DNA of 64,000 nt from Thauera aromatica_A. Lineage in GTDB: Bacteria > Pseudomonadota > Gammaproteobacteria > Burkholderiales > Rhodocyclaceae. Position numbers and translations under genes: made by a program. Every line of letters begins with the position of its first letter. The first letter of the stretch is position 1. Where the stretch lies: the NCBI RefSeq assembly GCF_023093595.1, contig NZ_JALLIK010000109.1, positions 62,001 to 126,000 of the forward strand, written 5' to 3'. A model generated the notes under the pieces. That model was not told where the DNA came from and made no database searches. It saw only the letters and a program-made list of their open reading frames with translations. Shown piece by piece: positions 35,029-45,235 of the stretch.

Positions 35029-37650
35029 TTAGCGCTTCGCCTCCACCCAGCCTTGCACCGCAGCCAGTGCCGCCGGCAGGTTTTCCGGCCGGGTGCCGCC
35101 CGCTTGGGCCATGTCGGGACGGCCGCCTCCTTTGCCCCCGACCTGCTGGGCGACGAAGTTGACCAGCTCGCCGGCCTTGAACTTGCCGGTCTGGTCGGCA
35201 GTGACGCCGGCGATCAGGCTGACCTTGCCTTCGCTCGCCGCCGCGAGCACGATCACCGCCGTTTTCAGCCTGTCCTTGAGCTTGTCCAGGGTTTCACGCA
35301 GGGTGGGTACGTCGGCGCCTTCGAGCACCGCCGCCAGCACCTTGACGCCGTTGACCTCCGCCGCCTGCCCGGCGAGATCGTCGCCCTGGCTGGCGGCGAG
35401 CTTGCTTTTCAAGCGCGCGACTTCTTTTTCCAGCATGCGGACGCTGTCGAGGATGCCGGCGACACGTTCGGCGGCTTCATCCGGCTGCACTTTCAGCAGC
35501 GCGGACATGCCCTGCACCCGGCGCTCCTGCTCCTGCAGGTAGCGCAGCGCGTTCTCTCCGGTCATCGCCTCGACGCGGCGGATGCCGGCGGCCACACCAC
35601 CTTCGCTGGTGATCTTGAACAGACCGATGTCGCCGGTGCGCGAGACGTGGGTACCGCCGCACAGCTCTTTCGAGCTGCCGATCGACAGCACCCGCACTTC
35701 GTCGGCGTACTTCTCGCCAAACAGCATCATCGCACCGGATTTCTGCGCCGCATCGAGCGCCATGAGCTCGGCGCGGGTGTCGGTGTTGGCGAGGATCTCG
35801 CGGTTGACGATCTCTTCGACCTCACGGATTTCCTCGGCGCTCATCGGTGCAGTGTGGGCGAAGTCGAAACGGGTCTTGTCGGGATCGACGAGCGAGCCCT
35901 TCTGCTGCACATGGGTGCCGAGCACTTCACGCAAGGCCTTGTGCATCAGGTGGGTGACCGAGTGATTGCGCGCAGTCGCGGCACGCGCAGCGACGTCGAC
36001 CCGGGCGCTCACGCCCTGGCCGACGACCAGCTTTCCGGTACGGACCACGCCGTGGTGGCCGAACACCGCGGCCTGGATCTTCTGCGTGTCCTCGACGCCG
36101 AAGATCCCGGCCGTAGCGCGCAGTTCGCCGCGGTCGCCGACCTGGCCGCCGGACTCGGCGTAGAACGGGGTGTGATCGAGCACAACCACGCCCATCTCGC
36201 CTTCGAGCAGCTCATTGACCGGCGCGCCGTCCTTGTACAGGGCGAGGATATTGCCCTTCTCTTCCAGCAGCTCGTAGCCGTGGAACGTGGTCGCGGGGCC
36301 GTCGTACTCCAGGTTGGCCGCCATCTTGAACTTGCCCGCGGCGCGCGCCTGCTCCTTCTGCCGCGCCATCGCGGTATTAAAGGCGACGGCATCCACGGTC
36401 ACGTCACGCTCACGGCAGATATCGGCGGTGAGGTCGAGCGGGAAGCCGTAGGTGTCGTGGAGCTTGAACGCGGTATTGCCGTCGAAGACGGTCTTGCCGG
36501 CGTCTTCCATCGCGGCGAGTTCGGCTTCGACGATCGCCATGCCGTTCTCGATGGTGGCGAAGAAACGCTCCTCCTCCTGACGCAGCACGTCCGTGATGCG
36601 GCGCTCGCCGTCCTTCAGTTCGGGATAGGCGCGGCCCATCTCGCCGACCAGGTCCGGCACCATCTTGTGGAAGAAGGCGGCGCGTGCACCGAGCTTGTAG
36701 CCGTGGCGGATGGCGCGGCGGATGATGCGGCGCAGCACGTAGCCGCGGCCCTCGTTGCCCGGAATCACGCCGTCTGCGATCAGGAAGGAGCAGGCACGGA
36801 TATGGTCGGCCAGCACCTTGAGCGAAGGCGAATCCAGGTCGGCGCTGGAGGTCTCCCGCGCGGCGGCCTTGATCAGGGCCTGGAAGAGGTCGATCTCGTA
36901 GTTGGCGTGCACACCCTGCAGCACCGCCGCAATGCGCTCCAGGCCCATGCCGGTGTCGACCGAGGGCCGGGGCAGCGGATGCATCACCCCGGCCTCGTCG
37001 CGGTTGAACTGCATGAACACGTTGTTCCAGATCTCGATGTAGCGGTCGCCGTCTTCCTCGGGCGATCCCGGGGGGCCGCCCCAGATGTGCTCACCATGAT
37101 CGTAGAAAATTTCCGTGCACGGGCCGCAAGGTCCGGTGTCGCCCATCATCCAGAAGTTATCCGAGGCGTAGCGCGCGCCCTTGTTGTCGCCGATGCGGAT
37201 CACGCGTTCGGAAGGCACGCCGACTTCCCTGGTCCAGATCTCAAACGCCTCGTCGTCCTCGGCGTACACCGTGACCCAGAGCTTGTCCTTGGGCAGTTTG
37301 AAGACTTCGGTGAGCAGCTCCCAGGCGTACGAAATCGCGTCGCGCTTGAAGTAGTCGCCGAAGCTGAAGTTGCCCAGCATCTCGAAGAAGGTATGGTGGC
37401 GCGCGGTGTAGCCGACGTTCTCAAGGTCGTTGTGCTTGCCCCCGGCGCGCACGCATTTCTGCGAGGTGGTGGCGCGGCTGTAGGGACGCTTGTCGAAGCC
37501 GAGGAAGACGTCCTTGAACTGGTTCATGCCGGCGTTGGTAAACAACAGCGTCGGGTCCTCGTGCGGCACCAGCGAGCTGGAGGGCACGATCTGGTGGCCC
37601 TTGGATTCAAAGAACTTGAGGAAGGCGTCGCGGATTTCGGCGGATTTCAT
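35029..37650 (-). CDS. alaS: Alanyl-tRNA synthetase
   Basis: AlaS charges tRNA-Ala. The 873-aa protein has the full bacterial layout: the class II catalytic core from the start, beginning EIRDAFLKFFESKGH; the tRNA-recognition domain; an editing domain with the zinc motif HMxxH-like THLMHKALREVLG and CGGTHV; and a C-terminal coiled coil and DHHA1-like domain ending in GGGRPDMAQAGG. The ATG at 37650 has no clear ribosome site but matches the conserved N-terminus. It is divergent from the cobalamin adenosyltransferase gene. Confidence 0.97.
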   Translation of the reverse strand: MKSAEIRDAFLKFFESKGHQIVPSSSLVPHEDPTLLFTNAGMNQFKDVFLGFDKRPYSRATTSQKCVRAGGKHNDLENVGYTARHHTFFEMLGNFSFGDYFKRDAISYAWELLTEVFKLPKDKLWVTVYAEDDEAFEIWTREVGVPSERVIRIGDNKGARYASDNFWMMGDTGPCGPCTEIFYDHGEHIWGGPPGSPEEDGDRYIEIWNNVFMQFNRDEAGVMHPLPRPSVDTGMGLERIAAVLQGVHANYEIDLFQALIKAAARETSSADLDSPSLKVLADHIRACSFLIADGVIPGNEGRGYVLRRIIRRAIRHGYKLGARAAFFHKMVPDLVGEMGRAYPELKDGERRITDVLRQEEERFFATIENGMAIVEAELAAMEDAGKTVFDGNTAFKLHDTYGFPLDLTADICRERDVTVDAVAFNTAMARQKEQARAAGKFKMAANLEYDGPATTFHGYELLEEKGNILALYKDGAPVNELLEGEMGVVVLDHTPFYAESGGQVGDRGELRATAGIFGVEDTQKIQAAVFGHHGVVRTGKLVVGQGVSARVDVAARAATARNHSVTHLMHKALREVLGTHVQQKGSLVDPDKTRFDFAHTAPMSAEEIREVEEIVNREILANTDTRAELMALDAAQKSGAMMLFGEKYADEVRVLSIGSSKELCGGTHVSRTGDIGLFKITSEGGVAAGIRRVEAMTGENALRYLQEQERRVQGMSALLKVQPDEAAERVAGILDSVRMLEKEVARLKSKLAASQGDDLAGQAAEVNGVKVLAAVLEGADVPTLRETLDKLKDRLKTAVIVLAAASEGKVSLIAGVTADQTGKFKAGELVNFVAQQVGGKGGGRPDMAQAGGTRPENLPAALAAVQGWVEAKR

Positions 37651-37760
37651 GGGAGTGTGCGTGGGTTCTGGACGAAAAGCCCGGAGTGCAGGCGAATGCG
37701 CAAGTTTATCATGCGCTTAGGGGCACGGCCGGGCGGCGCTCGGCGCCGCCTGCCTTCGCC

Positions 37761-37766
37761 TATAAT
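37761..37766 (+). promoter_or_regulatory. Probable -10 element of the cobalamin adenosyltransferase gene
   Basis: A perfect TATAAT lies 32 bases before the ATG at 37799, in the 148-base divergent region shared with alaS. No good -35 hexamer is found 16-18 bases upstream. Confidence 0.4.
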
Positions 37767-37798
37767 CGGCCTTCGCGCCATCCACCATCGAGGACGCC

Positions 37799-38350
37799 AT
37801 GGGCAACCGCCTCTCCAAGATCTACACTCGTACCGGCGACGCCGGCACCACCGGCCTGGGCGACGGCAAGCGGGTATCGAAGAACAGCCTGCGCATCCAC
37901 GCCCTGGGCGAAGTCGACGAGACCAATGCCGTGGTCGGCCTGCTGCTGTGCGAGGCGCTGCCCGACGAAGTGCGCACGCTGCTCACCGACGTCCAGCACG
38001 ACTTGTTCGACCTTGGCGGCGAAGTGTGCATCCCCGGCATGAGCATGATCACCGGCAAGCAGGTGACCCGCCTGGAAGAGACGCTCGACGGCTTCAACGA
38101 AGCGCTGCCGCCGCTCAAGGACTTCATCCTGCCCGGCGGCAGCCGCGCCGCGGCGCTCGCCCACCACGCCCGTACCGTATGCCGCCGCGCCGAACGCGCG
38201 CTGGTCGCGCTGGCGCTGGAAGAAGCGGTCGGTGATGGCCCGCGCCAGTACCTCAACCGCCTCTCCGATCTGCTCTTCGTCCTCGGCCGCGTGCTCAACC
38301 GCGCCGCTGGGCGCGACGACGTGCTGTGGCAGAAGCGCAAGAACGCCTGA
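37799..38350 (+). CDS. Cob(I)yrinic acid a,c-diamide adenosyltransferase (PduO type)
   Basis: The enzyme transfers adenosyl from ATP to cob(I)alamin to make adenosylcobalamin. The 183-aa protein has the PduO-family signatures: the ATP-binding YTRTGDAGTTGLGDG at the N-terminus, and RTVCRRAERALVAL and LNRLSDLLFVLGR near the C-terminus. It ends exactly one base before the convergent dinB stop. No cobalamin riboswitch is visible before it. Confidence 0.93.
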   Translation: MGNRLSKIYTRTGDAGTTGLGDGKRVSKNSLRIHALGEVDETNAVVGLLLCEALPDEVRTLLTDVQHDLFDLGGEVCIPGMSMITGKQVTRLEETLDGFNEALPPLKDFILPGGSRAAALAHHARTVCRRAERALVALALEEAVGDGPRQYLNRLSDLLFVLGRVLNRAAGRDDVLWQKRKNA

Positions 38351-39424
<1,074 letters not shown>

Positions 39425-39574
39425 GCTCACACCGGGAGTCCTCCGGTATCGCGGCGCGCGCCGGCCCGGTCCGCACCCATGCCCCGGTAAAACGGCCCGC
39501 CCATGACTCCACCCCGTGCCGCAAACGGCAAGGGCGCGCCGGCGCGAACGGCGCCCCGGCACGCCTTCAACCGC

Positions 39575-40660
39575 TCACTCGAACTCGGCCGCGCGCTTGA
39601 CCCGGCGCTGGCGCACCGCCTCGGCGAGGAGGTCGAGCACCTGCACACTGTCTTCCCAGCCGATGCAGGCGTCGGTGATGCTCTTGCCGTACTCGAGCTC
39701 CTTGCCCGGCATCAGGTCCTGGCGCCCTTCCTTGAGGTGGGACTCGACCATCACCCCCATGATCCGCTCATCGCCGGCGGCCATCTGGGCGGCGGTATCC
39801 TTCGCCACCTCGATCTGCAGCCGGTGCTGCTTGCGGCTGTTGGCGTGGGAAAAATCGATCATCACCTTCGAGCAGACGCTGGCGGCGGCCAGCTCCTTGC
39901 TTGCGACATCGACGCTCGCGGCGTCGTAGTTCGGCTCCTTGCCGCCGCGCAGGATCACGTGGCAGTCCTCGTTGCCGCGGGTGGACACGATCGCCGAATG
40001 GCCGGCCTTGGTCACCGACAGGAAGTGGTGCGGCGCCTGCGCGGCCTTGATCGCATCGACCGCGATGCGCAGATTGCCGTCGGTGCCGTTCTTGAAGCCG
40101 ACCGGGCACGACAGCCCGGAAGCGAGTTCGCGGTGGACCTGGCTTTCGGTGGTGCGCGCGCCGATCGCCCCCCAGGCGATCAGGTCGGCGATGTACTGCG
40201 GCGTGATCATGTCGAGGAACTCGGTGCCCGCCGGCAGGCCGAGCTCGTTGATTTCCCACAGCAGCTTGCGCGCGAGGCGCACGCCCTCGTTGATGCGGAA
40301 GCTGTTGTCGAGGTAAGGATCGTTGATCAGCCCCTTCCAGCCCACCGTGGTACGCGGCTTTTCGAAATACACCCGCATCACCACGAGGAGGTCGTCCTTG
40401 AGCCGGTCGGCCTCGACTTTGAGCTTGTTCGCATAATCGATTGCGGCCGCGGCATCGTGGATCGAGCATGGCCCGATCACCACCAGCAGGCGGTCGTCGG
40501 CGCCATAAAGGATGCGGTGGATGCCCTGGCGCGCCTCGTAGGCGACTCCCGCCGCCTTCGGCGTGGCCGGAAACTCGCGCAACACGTGCACCGGCGGCAC
40601 GAGTTCCTTGATTTCCTGGATGCGGACGTCGTCGATGTGGATCTTCATGGAGGCGGGCAT
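39575..40660 (-). CDS. aroG: 3-deoxy-7-phosphoheptulonate synthase, class I
   Basis: This DAHP synthase condenses phosphoenolpyruvate and erythrose 4-phosphate, the entry to aromatic amino acid synthesis. The 361-aa protein is of the AroF/G/H type with VIGPCSIHD, RVYFEKPRTTVGWKGLINDP and SHANSRKQ. The start is uncertain: ATG at 40660 is used, ATG at 40648 or TTG at 40678 are possible, all with weak ribosome sites. A direct repeat lies about 100 bases upstream at 40758-40789. The specific feedback inhibitor cannot be read with confidence, so the symbol is by family. Confidence 0.9.
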   Translation of the reverse strand: MPASMKIHIDDVRIQEIKELVPPVHVLREFPATPKAAGVAYEARQGIHRILYGADDRLLVVIGPCSIHDAAAAIDYANKLKVEADRLKDDLLVVMRVYFEKPRTTVGWKGLINDPYLDNSFRINEGVRLARKLLWEINELGLPAGTEFLDMITPQYIADLIAWGAIGARTTESQVHRELASGLSCPVGFKNGTDGNLRIAVDAIKAAQAPHHFLSVTKAGHSAIVSTRGNEDCHVILRGGKEPNYDAASVDVASKELAAASVCSKVMIDFSHANSRKQHRLQIEVAKDTAAQMAAGDERIMGVMVESHLKEGRQDLMPGKELEYGKSITDACIGWEDSVQVLDLLAEAVRQRRVKRAAEFE

Positions 40661-40757
40661 GCTCGAACTCTGCGTCAAGGCTGGAAGAAGCTTCCGATTC
40701 TAGCCCAAAGCACGGCGCGGCTGGGTCTGCGCCAACGGCCGGAAGACCCGGCAGTCG

Positions 40758-40789
40758 CCCTGTTTGCGGCATCTTGCCCCGTTTGCGGC
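40758..40789. repeat. Pair of 13-bp direct repeats between aroG and msrP
   Basis: CCCTGTTTGCGGC (40758-40770) and CCCCGTTTGCGGC (40777-40789) match at 12 of 13 bases and are 19 bases apart, near two helical turns. They lie in the 228-base divergent region, about 100 bases before aroG. A binding site for a dimeric regulator is possible. Confidence 0.4.
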
Positions 40790-40888
40790 GTTTTTTCGGG
40801 CAGCGGGCATCATCAACGGAATAAGACTCGGTAAAAACGGTCCAATCATTGTAGTTTTATAGAACAATCCCCACAGAGACCCGCCGCC

Positions 40889-41821
40889 ATGCTGATCAAG
40901 CCCCCTCCCGACCTCCCCCCGTCCGAGATCACGCCGCGCAAGCTGTTCGAGGCACGGCGCAGCTTCCTCGCCCACACCGCCCTCGGCCTGACCGCGGGCG
41001 CCGCTCTCTGGCACGGTCTGCCGGTGCTGGCGGCAAGCCGCCTGGATGGCCGGCCTTCGCCGTACTCGACGGCCGAGCCGCTCACCGCACACAAGGCGGT
41101 GACGGGCTACAACAACTTCTACGAATTCGGCACCGACAAGGCCGACCCTGCACGCCACGCTGCGAAAATGCAGGTCCGCCCGTGGACGCTGCGCGTCGAA
41201 GGCCTCGCCGCCCGCCCGCGCAGCTTCGACATCGACGATGTGCTGAAGCTGGCGCCGCTGGAGGAGCGCATCTACCGCCTGCGCTGCGTCGAAGGCTGGT
41301 CGATGGTGATTCCGTGGCTGGGCTTTCCCCTTGCCGCCGTGCTGAAGGAAGTGGAACCGCTGGGCAGCGCGAAGTACGTCGAGTTCGTCAGCCATTACGA
41401 CCCGGCGATCATGCTCCGGCGGCCGATCCTCGACTGGCCCTACCGCGAAGGCCTGCGTCTGGACGAAGCCCTGCATCCGCTGACGATCCTGGCCCTGGGG
41501 CTGTACGGCGAACGCCTGCCGAACCAGAACGGCGCCCCGCTGCGCCTGGTCGTGCCATGGAAGTATGGCTTCAAGAGCGCAAAGTCGATCGTCGCCATCC
41601 GCCTCGTCGAACACCAGCCCGCCACCGCATGGAACCTGGCGGCACCGCAGGAGTACGGCTTCTACTCCAACGTCAACCCGCAGGTCGCCCATCCACGCTG
41701 GAGCCAGGCCAGCGAGCGCCGCATCGGCGAACTGCGCAAGCGCCCGACCCTGATGTTCAACGGCTACGCCGAACAGGTCGCTGGCCTCTACCAGGGCATG
41801 GATCTGGCGAAGGAGTTCTGA
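40889..41821 (+). CDS. msrP: Protein-methionine-sulfoxide reductase catalytic subunit MsrP
   Basis: MsrP is a periplasmic molybdenum enzyme that repairs oxidised methionines in envelope proteins, with electrons from the quinone pool through MsrQ. The 310-aa protein has a Tat signal with EARRSFLAH followed by a hydrophobic stretch, and the molybdenum ligand Cys133 in RLRCVEGWSM. The family end (NGYAEQVAGLYQGMDLAKEF) is complete. Export by Tat fits cofactor loading in the cytoplasm. It is upstream of msrQ and its expression may depend on oxidative or chlorine stress. Confidence 0.96.
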   Translation: MLIKPPPDLPPSEITPRKLFEARRSFLAHTALGLTAGAALWHGLPVLAASRLDGRPSPYSTAEPLTAHKAVTGYNNFYEFGTDKADPARHAAKMQVRPWTLRVEGLAARPRSFDIDDVLKLAPLEERIYRLRCVEGWSMVIPWLGFPLAAVLKEVEPLGSAKYVEFVSHYDPAIMLRRPILDWPYREGLRLDEALHPLTILALGLYGERLPNQNGAPLRLVVPWKYGFKSAKSIVAIRLVEHQPATAWNLAAPQEYGFYSNVNPQVAHPRWSQASERRIGELRKRPTLMFNGYAEQVAGLYQGMDLAKEF

Positions 41822-41911
41822 ACCGGAGCCTTCTTCTCGAACCGTCTTCCGCCCCTTGGCCCGCCCTTCCACCTTCGCCCTCTCTTTCTTATTGCTTACC
41901 CGCCCGCCGCC

Positions 41912-42601
41912 ATGCCTCTTCTTCCGCCTTCGCTGCGAATGCCTTCCGCACGCCGGATCTCGTCGATCAAGGCGCTGCTTTTCGTGCTCTGCCTGCTCCC
42001 CGCCGCACGGCTCGCCCTGGGCTGGCAGGCCGACACCCTCGGCGCCAACCCGGTCGAGACTCTCACCCGCGACAGCGGCGAGTGGGCGCTGCGCTTTCTG
42101 CTGCTGACCCTCACGGTAACGCCGCTGCGCCGCCTCAGCGGCCTGCACTGGCTGCTGCGCCTGCGCCGCATGCTGGGGCTGTACGCCTTCGCCTACGCCG
42201 CGGCGCACTTCGCCCTCTACCTGTGGCTGGACCAGTTCTTCGACTGGGGCGCGATCGCCCGCGACCTCCTCGAGCGCCCGTTCATCAGCGTCGGTTTCGC
42301 CGCCTTCGTGCTGCTCCTGCCGCTCGCTGCCACCTCCAACGCCTTCGCCATCGGCCGTCTCGGCGGCCGCCGCTGGCAGGCGCTGCACCGCGCGGTGTAC
42401 GGCATCGCGATCCTCGCGGTGGTGCATTTCTGGTGGCTGGTGAAAGCCGACCTGCGCGAACCGCTGCTCTACGCTGCGATCCTGGCCGTGCTGCTGGGCC
42501 TGCGCGCAGGGTGGCGCGAACAGGAGCGCCGCCGCCAGCTGTCGGTGCCGCCGCCGGCGAAGCACCTCGAGCGCCCGCTGATCCGGATCATGCCGAAGTA
42601 G
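41912..42601 (+). CDS. msrQ: Heme-binding membrane subunit MsrQ
   Basis: MsrQ is an inner-membrane b-type cytochrome that passes electrons from quinones to MsrP. The 229-aa protein has about six membrane helices with heme-ligand histidines in GLHWLLRLRRMLGL, AAAHFALYLW, LHRAVYGIAI and VVHFWWLVKAD. Its start may be at 41912 or at the ATG at 41939. It follows msrP by 90 bases and overlaps the convergent methyltransferase gene by 14 bases. Confidence 0.93.
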   Translation: MPLLPPSLRMPSARRISSIKALLFVLCLLPAARLALGWQADTLGANPVETLTRDSGEWALRFLLLTLTVTPLRRLSGLHWLLRLRRMLGLYAFAYAAAHFALYLWLDQFFDWGAIARDLLERPFISVGFAAFVLLLPLAATSNAFAIGRLGGRRWQALHRAVYGIAILAVVHFWWLVKADLREPLLYAAILAVLLGLRAGWREQERRRQLSVPPPAKHLERPLIRIMPK

Positions 42602-43892
42602 CCCGAGGCGAGACCGCCAGCCGCCATAGCGAAGTGACTTCGGCCGCACGCGCGGCGTGCAGCGCATCGCCGGCGTCGGCGGCCTTGCGGTGGCGCGGGC
42701 GGATGTCCTCGCGGCCGGCCACCTCCAGCCCGGCCGCCTCGATCCAGCCGAGCAGTTCGGCGCGCGTGCGCAGGCCGAGGTGCTCGGCGAGATCCGACAG
42801 GATCAGCCAGCCCTCGCCGTCCGCCTCCAGATGCGCCGCCAGCCCGGCGAGAAAGCCGCGCAGCATGCGGCTGTCGGGGTCGTACACCGCGTGCTCGATC
42901 ACCGCCCCCGGCTTGGCCGGGACCCAGGGCGGATTGCACACCACCAGCGGCGCGCGGCCGGGGGGAAAGAGATCGGCCCGCAGCAGCTCGACACCACCGG
43001 CCAGCCCCAGACGGCCGAGGTTTTCACGTGCACAGCCCAGCGCCCGCTCATCCTGATCGGTCGCCACCACCCGGGCCACCCCGCGCCGCGCCAGCAGGGC
43101 GGCGATCACCCCGGAGCCGGTACCGATGTCGAACGCCAGCCGCGGCGACGGCAGGGGAACGCGTGCGATCAGATCCAGGTATTCGCCGCGCAGCGGCGAG
43201 AACACCCCGTACCAGGGATGGATGCGCGCCTCCAGCGCCGGCACCCACACGCCTTTGCGCCGCCACTCGTGCGCACCGATCAGGCCGAGCAGCTCGCGCA
43301 GGGAGAGCACGAACGGCGCCGCGGGCAGGTCCGCATCGGGGGTGCCGGCAATCGCTTCGGCCACGGCTTCGGCGACGTCCGGTGCCCGCCGCAGGGCAAT
43401 GCGCGCCGCACCCTCGAAGGGGATCAGCAGCATTCCCAGCGCACGGGCGCGCTGGGCCTGGGCCATGCGGTGGAGGTGGAAGGCCTCGGCCGCCGCAGCC
43501 GGTTCGCGGGCGCGCTTGCGCGGACCGCGGTCGGCACGCCGGCCCATGGCCTGGAGCAGCTGGCGGGCGTTGTGGTAGTCGCCCCGCCACAGCAGGGCGG
43601 TGCCTTCGCAGGCGAGCCGCCAGGCGGCGTCGGCCGTCATCGTGTCGTCGGCCACCACCACCCGCTTCGGCGGCGCCTGCCCGCTCTCGGTGCGCCAGCG
43701 CGCGCTGCGGGCCTCTCCGTCTTCAATCCACGTCAGACGGGAACTCCGGGCCGCAGAGTCGGCCACCGCGTGCGGCCTCTCTTCGCCCCTTTCTTCGCGC
43801 CGCCCATCGTCCGCGGCCGCAGGCGCGGCACGACCGCAGTCCACTCCCGCCGGGCCGGCGGGCGCCGTACCGTCGCTCCGCCGGGGGTTCAA
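42588..43892 (-). CDS. Class I SAM-dependent methyltransferase (NPPW motif)
   Basis: The C-terminal half is a Rossmann methyltransferase with motif I FDIGTGSGVIAALL and the NPPW motif typical of enzymes that methylate planar nitrogens in nucleic acids or protein glutamine. The N-terminal 200 residues form an extra domain (RLACEGTALLWRGDYHNARQLLQ and following) seen in some related putative methyltransferases. The start is a TTG at 43892 in a TTGA overlap with the mog stop; an ATG at 43640 is the main alternative, but the sequence before it looks coding. The substrate is unknown. Confidence 0.8.
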   Translation of the reverse strand: MNPRRSDGTAPAGPAGVDCGRAAPAAADDGRREERGEERPHAVADSAARSSRLTWIEDGEARSARWRTESGQAPPKRVVVADDTMTADAAWRLACEGTALLWRGDYHNARQLLQAMGRRADRGPRKRAREPAAAAEAFHLHRMAQAQRARALGMLLIPFEGAARIALRRAPDVAEAVAEAIAGTPDADLPAAPFVLSLRELLGLIGAHEWRRKGVWVPALEARIHPWYGVFSPLRGEYLDLIARVPLPSPRLAFDIGTGSGVIAALLARRGVARVVATDQDERALGCARENLGRLGLAGGVELLRADLFPPGRAPLVVCNPPWVPAKPGAVIEHAVYDPDSRMLRGFLAGLAAHLEADGEGWLILSDLAEHLGLRTRAELLGWIEAAGLEVAGREDIRPRHRKAADAGDALHAARAAEVTSLWRLAVSPRATSA

Positions 43893-44479
43893 GCCTGTTT
43901 CGTCCGGATCGCGTGCTTGGGGCGGAAGGCCTTGATCACCGCTTCGTCGGTTTCGATGTAGGGCCCGCCGATGAGATCGATGCAGTAGGGCACCGCAGCG
44001 AAGATGCCGACGTGGCGCACCGTGCCGTCGGCGTCGCGCACGCCTTCGAGGGTCTCGCGGATCGACTTGGGCTGGCCGGGGAGGTTGATGATCAGGCAGC
44101 GGCCGCGGATCACCGCGACCTGGCGCGACAGGATCGCGGTGGGGACGAAGTTCAGGCTGATGCGGCGCATCTCCTCGCCGAAACCGGGCATTTCCTTGTC
44201 GCTGATCGCGAGCGTGGCCTCGGGAGTCAGGTCGCGCGGCGCCGGGCCGGTGCCGCCAGTGGTCAGCACCAGGTCGCAGCCAGCCTCATCGACCAGTTCG
44301 ACCAGGGTGCGCTCGATCACCGGGCGCTCGTCCGGAATCAGCCGCGTTTCGGCGCTCCACGGCGAGGTCAGCGCCCTGCCCAGCCAGTCCTGCAGCGCGG
44401 GGATGCCTTGATCTTCGTAAGTGCCTTCGGAGGCGCGGTCGCTGATCGACACCAGGCCGATGCGGATGGGTTCGCTCAT
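43889..44479 (-). CDS. mog: Molybdopterin adenylyltransferase
   Basis: Mog activates molybdopterin with AMP before molybdate insertion. The 196-aa protein has the MPT-binding motif TTGGTGPAPRDLTPEAT and the family features IRIGLVSISDRAS and LIINLPGQPKS. The ATG at 44479 is the conserved start. It overlaps the methyltransferase gene by four bases. MsrP, encoded nearby, is a molybdenum enzyme that depends on this pathway. Confidence 0.94.
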   Translation of the reverse strand: MSEPIRIGLVSISDRASEGTYEDQGIPALQDWLGRALTSPWSAETRLIPDERPVIERTLVELVDEAGCDLVLTTGGTGPAPRDLTPEATLAISDKEMPGFGEEMRRISLNFVPTAILSRQVAVIRGRCLIINLPGQPKSIRETLEGVRDADGTVRHVGIFAAVPYCIDLIGGPYIETDEAVIKAFRPKHAIRTKQA

Positions 44480-44564
44480 GGGTTCAGTCTCATCGTCGGT
44501 GGATCACAGGGGGGTGCCGTAGCAGGCATGCGGCAAGCACCGCAGCGGCCGGCGCGCGCCCGCT

Positions 44565-45179
44565 TCATTCGTCCGCAGGCTTGCCCGGCGCGGTCGCGGC
44601 ACCCGCGGCCCCTTCCCCGGTTTCTTCCGCGGCGGCGTCCTGCGCTTCCTGCAGTTCGCGCAGCACGCGGAAGATTTCGCGGAAGGATTTCGGCGGCTTG
44701 CCCGCCTCGCGCTCCTTGAGTGCGTTGCGGCGCAGCGTGCGCAGGTATTGCAGATCGGCGCCGGGCCAGGATTCGGCGATGCTGCCGATGACTTTTTCGT
44801 CCTCGAGCAGATCGCTGCGCAGACGCTCGAGGCGGTGCATCTTCGCCACTTCGGCGGCTGAATTCCCGGCGAAGATCTCGAGCTGGGCCTGGATCGGCGC
44901 CGGGTCGATCTTGCGCATCAGCTTGCCGATGTACTGCATCTGGCGCCGCCGTGCTTCCATCTTGAAACCTTGCGCGGCGCGGACGGCGTCGTACAGCACA
45001 TCGGGCAGCGGCACTTTCTTCAGGCGCTCGGCGGACAACGCGACGAGTTGTTCGCCCAGATCCTGGAGCGCGTGCATTTCGCGCTTGCGACTGCTTTTGC
45101 TTGGCGGCTCGACGAAATCGTCCTCGTCCTGCACGGCGGGATGGGGGGAGTGGCGTGAATCGGAGCGCATTGCGTGCAT
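44565..45179 (-). CDS. yjgA: Ribosome biogenesis/associated protein YjgA (DarP)
   Basis: YjgA (DarP) associates with late 50S ribosome intermediates in E. coli. The product, about 204 aa, has the family core KSSRKREMHALQDLGEQL, KMEARRRQMQYIGKLMRK and SFREIFRVLRELQE, and an acidic N-terminus. The start may be 45179 or the ATG at 45170; neither has a good ribosome site. It is divergent from pmbA, the same arrangement as yjgA/pmbA in E. coli. Confidence 0.9.
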   Translation of the reverse strand: MHAMRSDSRHSPHPAVQDEDDFVEPPSKSSRKREMHALQDLGEQLVALSAERLKKVPLPDVLYDAVRAAQGFKMEARRRQMQYIGKLMRKIDPAPIQAQLEIFAGNSAAEVAKMHRLERLRSDLLEDEKVIGSIAESWPGADLQYLRTLRRNALKEREAGKPPKSFREIFRVLRELQEAQDAAAEETGEGAAGAATAPGKPADE

Positions 45180-45235
45180 GGGGGGCTGGCGTGATCGGAG
45201 TAAGATTATAGCCTTTGCACGCACACGACCCCTCC

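Noticed and set aside
35053..38235. Long open frame on the plus strand opposite alaS and running into the adenosyltransferase gene (about 1060 codons).
   Set aside because: AlaS is unmistakable on the minus strand. The antisense frame crosses two real genes and has no family features.
40700..42667. Long open frame on the minus strand opposite msrPQ.
   Set aside because: MsrP and MsrQ are complete on the plus strand; the antisense frame is an artefact of base composition.
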